DNA of 64,000 nt from Carnegiea gigantea (lineage: Eukaryota > Streptophyta > Magnoliopsida > Caryophyllales > Cactaceae). The notes beneath the pieces were generated by a model, which saw only the letters and a list, made by a program, of their open reading frames with translations, was not told where the DNA came from and did no database searches. How positions within the stretch are numbered: the stretch's first letter is position 1; every line of letters starts with the position of its first letter. The stretch spans positions 211,001-275,000 of the forward strand of contig JAKOGI010000823.1 in the NCBI GenBank assembly GCA_029747015.1, read 5' to 3'. The position numbers and the translations under genes were made by a program. This document shows, piece by piece, positions 58,840 through 64,000 of the stretch.

Positions 58840-60707
58840 GTGGTCAAGATTCAATTGAGTCTAACTGGCATAGGAATTGGAGGAGTGGGAAGTTTGGTTG
58901 TTAAGGAAAGTTGCAACTGCTCATCTAGGAGTGAGGTTAATTTTGTAACTGCCTGTATAATGATTAATCCATTACCCATCTACCACGGAGCTTTGTCTTG
59001 GTTTTAAAAGTTGTTATCCATGGTGGCAGTTATTATATTTTGAGAATTCAAGGAAACGTGGGGTCTATTGGATAATGTGGCTAGAGAGATTAGATATATT
59101 TTGAAATTTAATTTTGAAATTTGATTTCTCGATTTTTTGGGGGGATTTCAGCAGGATTGCACAAAATGTCTTGAATGAGGGAGGGAAAGCTTTTAAGCCA
59201 CTTATCATTCTGCTGTTTATTATATAAAGATTAGTGTTCACCTATGGTACATGCACTTTCATGTAATGCTTGGATGCAAATACTGTTGCATCACAAACAA
59301 ATTTATAACAATATTTGCATGGTCATATGTGGTTGTATGAGAGCTACCATTGGAAGAAAAGAATTACTTTGTTATGAAAACTACCATAAATTATACAATT
59401 ATGATTACATTTTAATGTTGATTACTTACATTGTATTATTATAATTATACAACATTAAACCCAACGTCACGTCATAGTGCCAATTTGAGATTTGATTACT
59501 GTGGCCGTATTTCCTTTGGTCAAGCTCGCATTGGCCGCGCGCAAGAATAGGTCACGTTAGATGAAATGACTTTATGATTAGTGAGACTTGGTTTCCTCAA
59601 ATCAATAAGAATAAGGTTTACTTTTCATTATTTCTTAGTTGCAGATCCCAAATAATATTCTTCAACATGAAATGACATGATCATTCGACCTCTTACACGT
59701 GATTGAATCTCTAATCTTTATCTATCTTGGAAGGTTTCCTCATGTAAGAAACTTGACTGTACACCACGTCGCCTCTTATTGGTCACAGTGAGGTGGATAC
59801 TGTAATTTTCGTGCTCTCATATGGCTTTTCCCTAGCCACCGAGGGTGACCTTAGTGACGACAATTCCTCGCAGTTTGGAATATGACATTTTTACCTTCTT
59901 CAATTTACTAATATGACTAGTATGGCATTTGGTTGCCCTTCCCCAACTTTCGAACAAAATAAGGATGCATAGGAAGTCTATAGCAAGTCTAATATTTGTG
60001 ACAATTGGCATTCCTTAATAGAGACAAACATGAGATGTCATGATGTTATTGTGTAGGGAGTTAAAATCTTAAATTTGAAATTAAAACTGGCTTATGAATG
60101 AGATACATCCAGGGGTTAGGTGAATTAATGATCACAGAACAAATGATAATCGGATAAGAAGCATTGACAGCAATGACATACAATGTGTCTTTCGTTAACA
60201 TGAGATTATTTCACTCGCTGATTTTTGTAGATGAGGAGTATTGCCCCTTTTTCTTTGTTTTGTTATTAAGAGGTAAAGTTACGTCACTACATGATGTATC
60301 ACTTCTAACTTGTGTATATATTTTTCTTATCATGGTAAATATTAATGGACCTATGGGTCTCCTATCTAAGGAAACCCACCCCATATGTCAAGAGCACCCA
60401 CAGTGCAACTTTATTTTACAGAACTCCGGGCAGATGGTTACCTCTTCACATCATTGCAATTTTTCATTTTTGGAACTCATTTTTCTCCATTTCATTTTCC
60501 AATATAACTTTATCTTAAATTACGAAATAAAATATTCGTCATGAACTCACATCATGACATACAATCATTTTTTCTTTTCAATCACCTAAAAATTTTATTT
60601 TTGTAAAAAAAGAAAAGAAAGGAAAAAGCAAAATGGACACAGAAAGGCAAAAAGGCAAAGAACGTTGGAGAGCACAATACTGTGTTTCAGATTGTATGGT
60701 GTCATTC
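58840..60707. other. Intergenic region, no supported gene
   Basis: AT-rich; the open frame at 60164-60544 (126 codons) has no recognisable motif and I treat it as chance. Confidence 0.5.
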
Positions 60708-60724
60708 CACTACAAGAAAATTGA

Positions 60725-60870
60725 TTTTTTGTAGCAACTTTGTTGTAGCAATTTCAAATTTGCTACAATAATATAAAAAAAGTAAAATAATTGTAGCATA
60801 TCTAATATTGCCACAAAAGGTTGAGCCTATTGTGGCAATTCGGCAAAATGGCCACAAAAGATATTTATAT
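60725..60870. repeat. Subterminal repeats of the second CACTA
   Basis: TTGTAGCAA/TTGCTACAA and TTGCCACAA/TTGTGGCAA words in both orientations over about 145 bp. Confidence 0.65.
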
Positions 60871-62471
60871 TTTTCACAAAAAGGGGGTCAGTTTTGGAGG
60901 GAATTTTTCATCCATTGAAAAGATTTCCCTCCTTCCTGCTTGCTATATTTTTATTACCAAATGTATTTCCCTCCCTATCAAATAAAACCTATTTGCAATT
61001 GAAAAAAAAAGAAAAAGAAACAAATTGAAGAGCAGGCAACCAAAACCGTAAGGGAGCTCATCTCTGCAAAACCGTGAACTTATTTTTGCGTTCCCTTCAA
61101 TTCTTCAGACCCTACTTCCATTGAATGCTCCTCCTTCAATTTTTCCCTATGCTTGTGCCAGACAATCGTTCATCTCCTACTCCTTCAATTCCAGTTGAGC
61201 CTGCGATAAGTTCTGCTGTTGTTCCTTCTTCTCAGACCAAAGCTAGATTAGTTGAAACTTGGATTCTTCGGTACTTCCTTCCAATTCATCATTCGATCTA
61301 GAACTCAGTCGTGTCTTCAACTCTTTTGTAGTTAAGTGTGGATTCATCTATCCTTCCTCCTTCTGAGAGCGACCCGAGATTGATTATTAGATTGAGGGTT
61401 GAATTGGTCGTGTAATTGTGACAGCAGGTATGCCCTTTTATCTATCTTCCTGAAATTCGCATAAACCCTAATTGTTTGATGCTTCTTTGAAAATCATCCG
61501 TTTCTTCCCATTTGTTAATTGGTTTTGTCAAAGTGATTTGTCTTGTTGACAGCATGTATGCTACTTGTTACTTGCTTCATTCTTGAACTGGTTTCTAAAT
61601 TTTCGTTTGCCCAAATAATCTGTCTTGGTGAGATGTTGATTGCAACAAATTTGTGTTTCTCCCCATCTGCTACTTGGTTCTGTGAAAGTGAAATTCACCC
61701 GTTCCATCACCTTTTGTTTCATGGTTCTTTGAAAATCAGTTTTAGGTCTTGGTTAAATTGACTCAACTTGTTAAATTGCTCTGTCATTACTCTCATGTGC
61801 TAAACTTTTGTTAAATTTCTCAAGTTTCTCGGTTCAGGAAAAGGCGGCAAATAAGTCACACAAAAACAGAACTGATTCAAATAATGTAGGCTGGGTTTCG
61901 TTGCTTTTGGATTTGGTTTTGAGGAAACTGTTAAGTGATGTTCAGGAAAAGATAATGATGTTGTCAATATGTTCAAATGACTTATTTTTCTGGTTGAGTA
62001 ATGGTGTTTGAGCAAACTATACAGTACTGGTTGAGGTAAGTGGAGTTGTTTAGACTAGAATGGCTCTGTTCCTGATAGGGAGGTTAAGGTTATATCTGCT
62101 ACTAAGTCCTAATGTCAGTTGGTCCAACAATTTTGTCACAAAAATCCAAGCACTATTAACAGGAAATTATGAGGCTGATTCAGTCTAGGTTGGTGATTGC
62201 CTATGTTAGACTATTCAGAGTGAGCTTTCATGTATGTGTTAGTGTGTGTATTTATTTAATTTTGATAAACTCCATCAGGTTCTTGATTTGTAGGTTTGCT
62301 TTGATTGCAAATGATTCTATTTCTCAGCTTTCATGTAGACAAACAAAATCTATATGAAGTAAAAAGACTATAGTTTATCTAATGTCCTGCTCACATTGAA
62401 TCTACCCATTCCTACCCATCAACCCCTTACTTGAAAATAAATATCCAACCCCATAATAGATCTTTGATATC
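60871..62471 (+). other. Leader/intron-like region of the second CACTA
   Basis: A C/T-rich stretch (61080-61330) resembles a 5' untranslated exon; a 50-codon frame starts at the ATG at about 61150. The rest (61430-62470) is T-rich and intron-like. No recognised protein. Confidence 0.4.
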
Positions 62472-63062
62472 AATGGTCATGCTGGTATAAATGGTCTGGA
62501 AGTTGGGGAGACGGTTGTCATTACCTCAGCTTTTCTAATACACAATGTTAGGTAATTTGGAGCATCCAAGGATCTGAGTATCAGCAGGCTCATGCATTCT
62601 CTATGTATCTTGTACAACCTTTCTTAGCAATTTCTTTGGCTTTATTCTGCTACAACTGGTATCCTTCTTCTGTATTCATTGGAGACACGTATAAATACTT
62701 TACAGGAATGACAATGGCTATTGTTAGCATTCTAGGTCACTTCAGCGAGACACTGTTGATATTCTTTACTCCTCAAGTTTTGAATTTCCTCTTATCTCTT
62801 CCCCAGCCTGCTGGCTTGATTCCTTGCTCCAGACAGCACCTCCCAAAATTCAATCCTAATACAGGGCTATTAACTGGGACAAATGATGGCACACTTGTAA
62901 ACTTCACATTAAGACTAGTTGGACGAATACGGGAAGAATCGCTCTGCATTGCTTTTCTTCTTGTCCAAGCTATTGCATGTTGTTTCTGTTTCTATATTAT
63001 GTTTTTGTCTGAAATTGTAATTTGCGTGCTTAAAGTAATACATGTTCGGTTGAAAGGTTCAT
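62472..63062 (+). pseudogene. ALG7: Fragment of dolichyl-phosphate GlcNAc-1-phosphotransferase gene
   Basis: The intact enzyme (GPT/ALG7/DPAGT1) of the ER membrane makes GlcNAc-PP-dolichol, the first step of N-glycan precursor synthesis. The fragment begins HAGINGLEVGETVV, the conserved family motif. After a one-base shift with a stop near 62550-62577 it continues in 62603-63064: YQQAHAFSMYLVQPF, NWYPSSVFIGDTYKYF, GHFSETLLIFFTPQVLNFLL, NTGLLTGTNDGTLVNFTLRL. Membrane segments LAISLALFCYNW and IAFLLVQAIACCFCFYIMF are visible. It corresponds to about the last 200 residues of some 430, and the true C-terminus is replaced. It has no introns over 590 bp, so it may be a retrocopy or a captured long exon. 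Confidence 0.85.
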
Positions 63063-63255
63063 AACTTAAAATCTGAATTCCTACGTATTCTGAAATTTGC
63101 TAACTGTATGTGTAATTACAGAGGAAATAGGCAGCGACTTTACTGTGCTTTTGTGGCCTCCTTAAATATGTTGTGTCATCATTTTCATAATGTCTAAACT
63201 CTACTGTTTACTTTATTTTATTGAAATGATCTTGCATTGCTTTGGGATTTTACAG

Positions 63256-63425
63256 CTAGGAGGTACATTGATCATAAAGTTAAAGTTGTGGTAAGCCATG
63301 AGCTAAGAGCAGAAAGTTCAATGTTATTAACGTTTTCCTTGTTGTAAATTATAACAACTCAGCTGTTTGCACAGGTTGGGATTTCAACAAAAGCTTACTT
63401 GCAGAAATTGAATAAAGCAATTGAG
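63256..63425 (+). pseudogene. Two spliced-looking exons of an unrecognised gene
   Basis: 63256-63290 is bounded by tttacag and gtaagc; 63375-63425 by gcacag and gtactt. Joined in one phase they are open (RRYIDHKVKVV and VGISTKAYLQKLNKAIE). I do not recognise the protein. They may be captured exons lying with the ALG7 fragment, or part of a host gene. Confidence 0.4.
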
Positions 63426-64000
63426 GTACTTAGTTGCAGCCATCACAAGAATATTTGTGCAGGAGCTATTTAATTTCCTTATATACTTTTCTGAGTTAGT
63501 CTATCCAACTTATTTTATATTTTGACAAAAAAATGTAACCTCCATGAAGCTATTCCCTAAAATTGAAAAGGTAGTAGGGACATGTTCCTCTGTAAATATA
63601 TATTTGGCTTGTAATTGGATATAACTCAATTTGGCCAACAATTTATTACATTTTCTGTTTTGATAGTGAATTACATCTGTTTAAGTGATCAGGGTATCTA
63701 GTTTAACAATTTATTCAATGTGTTCGCTGTGAAATACATCTATTTAAGTGGATATACAAATACTAAATGTACTCAATTTTTGGCATGTAGATCAATAGTG
63801 TCTTGTTTGTGCATTTCACTTCTATTGCTTGAAATTGAACATTCTTGGGCCGAGTGTTTGAAACTAAATAAACATTTAAAGGAGAGAAAGGGATATTTTT
63901 TATCCTTTGCTTGTTTCCTGAATCTGTCACATTCGATGACCTATTACTTGCATTCATAATATCATGTTAACCACATCAATCCCAACACCCGCTGCCTAGG
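63426..64000. other. AT-rich end of window
   Basis: Contains two partial direct copies of a gtgaa.tacatctgtttaagtg-type phrase (about 63666 and 63729). No supported gene or CACTA end. Confidence 0.45.

Larger units (their letters stand above)
60708..64000 (+). mobile_element. Left part of a second CACTA transposon (right end not in window)
   Basis: CACTACAAGAAAATTG at 60708 is the canonical En/Spm left terminus, followed by subterminal words TTGTAGCAA, TTGCTACAA, TTGCCACAA and GGCCACAAAAG in both orientations to about 60870. The preceding three bases are ttc. No matching TTGTAGTG end is seen up to 64000, so the element either extends beyond the window or is truncated; the end coordinate is only the window limit. 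The family differs from 38619-45582 in its subterminal motif. Confidence 0.65.

Noticed and set aside
60164..60544. 126-codon open frame
   Set aside because: AT-rich, no motif, no splice or promoter context; probably chance.

Overview
The window is nuclear DNA of a flowering plant. The evidence is plant-type Ty3/gypsy (Athila/Tat and chromovirus) and Ty1/copia retrotransposons, tRNA-Asp and initiator tRNA-Met primer sites, CACTA (En/Spm) DNA transposons, intron-bearing relics, and plant ABCC and ALG7/GPT gene fragments. The species cannot be told from the sequence. I found no intact host gene; nearly everything is transposon or relic.

Bases 1-34562 are one stack of nested LTR retrotransposons, all on the minus strand. 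The oldest layer is a chromovirus whose 5' LTR is 33010-34562; its gag/protease/RT/integrase relics run leftwards. Element 2, an Athila-like element (18477-29768, TSD aactc on both sides), sits in its integrase. Element A, a Tat/Athila-type element (LTR 16707-18020), interrupts the chromovirus further along, at 18020/18021. Element A is itself split by element B, a gag-only non-autonomous element (9402-15039), and by element 1 (1-8156), a relative of element 2 that has lost RT, RNase H and most of integrase. Element 1 runs off the left edge.

Bases 34563-37806 hold unrecognised AT-rich DNA, a 662-bp copia derivative with perfect TSDs and a MITE-like element. Bases 37807-47274 are a plus-strand copia element (gag and protease relics only). 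A 6964-bp CACTA transposon (38619-45582, TSD tat) has jumped into its gag. The CACTA keeps a five-exon relic of the Ptta/TnpA-type gene but only the acidic tail of its TNP2-type transposase, next to a large (TA)n microsatellite. Its introns carry four copies of a hairpin-bearing module.

Bases 47985-51240 (minus) are a decayed ABCC (MRP-type) transporter pseudogene that ends at another TA/CA microsatellite. Bases 51241-60707 are mostly AT-rich intergenic DNA with a 125-bp minisatellite and traces of SINE and Helitron-like ends. A second CACTA begins at 60708 and has no right end in the window. Downstream of its start lie a frameshifted fragment of the dolichyl-phosphate GlcNAc-phosphotransferase gene (ALG7/DPAGT1) and two further spliced-looking exons, which suggests gene capture.

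There is no operon-like cooperation. The relations that matter are who inserted into whom, which non-autonomous copies may use proteins supplied in trans, and shared cis-motifs: tRNA-Asp PBS, G-rich PPT, a tandem 3' motif and LTR palindromes.
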